From Thermoproteota archaeon (GTDB lineage: Archaea; Thermoproteota; Thermoprotei_A; Sulfolobales; Desulfurococcaceae), in assembly GCA_013154205.1 (NCBI GenBank), contig JAADCY010000127.1, forward strand, positions 1-8,579: a stretch of 8,579 nt of DNA, read 5' to 3'. Position 1 is the first letter of the stretch; the number at the start of each line of letters is the position of its first letter. Made by a program: the position numbers and the translations under genes. Positions 7,421-8,579 of this stretch are shown in pieces. Below the pieces are notes generated by a model. The model saw only the letters and a program-made list of their open reading frames with translations, ran no database searches and was not told the DNA's origin.

Positions 7421-7423
7421 GGA

Positions 7424-8300
7424 CCTTCAATTCTATTATAGTTGTTACTCAAGAAGATATTCGAGCATACCATCAAGGCGAAAATCTATGACTTTCAATT
7501 CTATTATAGTTGTTACCGCATAAATGAGCTTGAGGAGCAGGTAGGACAATTAAGAACTTTCAATTCTATTATAGTTGTTACCCTATACCCAAGGCCCAGA
7601 GGTTGCTCTTGTACAGCTCCCCACTTTCAATTCTATTATAGTTGTTACTTTCAATCAGTTGGTCTAGTGTTACTGGTTCTTCACGGTAGGTCTTTCAATT
7701 CTATTATAGTTGTTACGACAGCCCAAGCCTTGGAAGTCGAAGAACAAGAAATACACCTTTCAATTCTATTATAGTTGTTACTGTATCAGGGCCATAACTC
7801 GTGCTATGCTATCCATGAGGCTTTCAATTCTATTATAGTTGTTACTCCTCGAACCTGATTCCTACGACGTCTAGTGTCCTGACAATCTTTCAATTCTATT
7901 ATAGTTGTTACTGGCTAGAGAAGGTATTTAAGCCGGGGGTGCCCGAAACTAGCTTTCAATTCTATTATAGTTGTTACATGATGGGGTACTTGCTAGACAA
8001 ACTAAACGATATAAATACTTTCAATTCTATTATAGTTGTTACTTAGACTAGCGGTTACATCTATGTCAATGTATTTTTCTACTTTCAATTCTATTATAGT
8101 TGTTACCTTTCCGAGACCTCATAACAAAAGCACTAGACATACTCAACTTTCAATTCTATTATAGTTGTTACATAGTAATACCAGTCCCGAAGACCGAGGC
8201 AGAGAAGATAACTTTCAATTCTATTATAGTTGTTACTTTTTCCTGTCGAATCGGTCTCGTCGTCCATGAGTATGTCTTTCAATTCTATTATAGTTGTTAC
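7424..8300 (-). CRISPR. CRISPR array: 14 repeats of 25 nt, 13 spacers of 39-43 nt
   Basis: On the plus strand the repeat begins CTTTCAATTC, continues TATTATA and ends GTTGTTAC. Copies start at 7424, 7492, 7557, 7624, 7692, 7757, 7821, 7887, 7953, 8018, 8082, 8147, 8212 and 8276. All are identical except the first, which has C for T at position 2. Spacer lengths in the same order are 43, 40, 42, 43, 40, 39, 41, 41, 40, 39, 40, 40 and 39. Read on the minus strand the repeat ends ATTGAAAG, the 8-nt crRNA 5' handle known in Sulfolobus and Pyrococcus, so the crRNA strand is the minus strand and the leader lies beyond 8300. The variant copy at the left end, the usual place for decay, agrees. The repeat has only a tiny internal dyad, as in other crenarchaeal repeats that are cut as unstructured RNA. 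No spacer evidently matches elsewhere in the window. Confidence 0.98.
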
Positions 8301-8579
8301 ACTAGTCGAAGTCTCTTGGTCTGGATCCTATTTCTGCTCGCATATTATATAAGCCTTGGTGTTCAATAGGACTATCCTTGAGCCCGGTTCGACCCGTATC
8401 TCGTCACAGGAATTGTTTCTGTGTACTGCTGGTTTTTGTATAATGTTGATCACTTCGAGTAGTAAGTGACGATCGTAGTAGAGGGGTTATGTTTGTGGTT
8501 ATCGATTGTTCTGCTTATGTATTTTTGGAACCGTGTTTATGGGTAAGGTCTATTGGGTTGTTCGTTCTTAGTATATAGT
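8301..8579 (-). other. CRISPR leader and upstream non-coding region
   Basis: There is no convincing gene in this stretch. By array polarity it is the leader side, where new spacers would be inserted next to the repeat at 8276-8300. It carries a TATA element (8345-8352) and two short dyads: CACAGGAA/TTTCTGTG around a 3-base loop (8405-8423, with one G-T pair) and TCACTT/AAGTGA (8450-8469). The region beyond about 8520 may already be outside the leader; its limit cannot be set from one array. Confidence 0.65.
8345..8352 (-). promoter_or_regulatory. Leader promoter TATA box for the CRISPR array
   Basis: TTATATAA is a strong TATA box, and being self-complementary it reads the same on both strands. 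With the usual spacing of about 25-27 bases, leftward transcription would start near 8321, about 20 bases before the first repeat. This is the arrangement expected of an archaeal CRISPR leader and agrees with the handle-based orientation. Confidence 0.6.

Noticed and set aside
7442..7774. Open frame of 110 codons inside the array
   Set aside because: It is a repeated translation of the CRISPR repeat (QFYYSCY, FNSIIVVT units) and stays open only because the repeat lacks stops in these frames.
8100..8369. Open frame of 89 codons across the array's right end
   Set aside because: Same artefact, continuing into the leader; no independent coding signal and no protein family resemblance.
8386..8395. 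GGTTCGACCC, resembling a tRNA T-loop
   Set aside because: The flanking bases cannot form a T-stem (CCCGG opposite CGTAT), and no acceptor, D-arm or anticodon arm is found around it on either strand.

Overview
The window reads as a thermophilic crenarchaeon (Thermoproteota; the family resemblance is to Desulfurococcales/Sulfolobales type loci). Supporting signs are the type I-A CRISPR-Cas gene set, arginine codons dominated by AGA/AGG, heavy use of ATA, GGTG/GGAGGTG-type Shine-Dalgarno sites, TTG and GTG starts, and TATA-type promoters. I cannot name the species. No adaptation genes (cas1, cas2, cas4), transposons, tRNA or rRNA genes are visible.

Layout. A leftward pair occupies 1-1038: csa3 (CARF plus winged-helix regulator) followed by the start of cas6, which runs off the left edge. 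A 181-base divergent control region (1039-1219) follows. It holds two closely spaced inverted repeats, one an almost perfect 20-bp palindrome, that look like operator sites. The rightward effector operon is csa5 (cas11a), cas7/csa2, cas5a and cas8a2/csa4, with stop/start overlaps at two of the three junctions. After an 85-base gap with a possible promoter come cas3' (helicase) and cas3'' (HD nuclease), 14 bases apart. Then comes a CRISPR array of 14 repeats (25 nt) and 13 spacers (39-43 nt) at 7424-8300. Beyond it, to the window end, is about 280 bases of non-coding leader.

How it works together. Csa5, Cas7, Cas5 and Cas8a would form the type I-A Cascade on crRNA, and Cas3'/Cas3'' would unwind and cut the target DNA. 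Cas6 would cut the pre-crRNA in the repeat, leaving the 5' handle ATUGAAAG-type end (ATTGAAAG in DNA) seen on the minus strand. That handle fixes the array as transcribed leftward, from a TATA box near 8348. The array therefore converges on the cas operon. Csa3 probably ties effector expression to a cyclic-oligoadenylate signal or to crRNA/Cascade status.

The most useful non-obvious observations are the 20-bp dyad between csa3 and csa5, a previously hidden decayed fifteenth repeat at 7365-7385 placed exactly one spacer length beyond the last obvious repeat, and the convergent, nearly touching ends of cas3'' and the array. I see a well-preserved known system with a few unexplained regulatory and array-edge details. 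I do not see a clearly new system.
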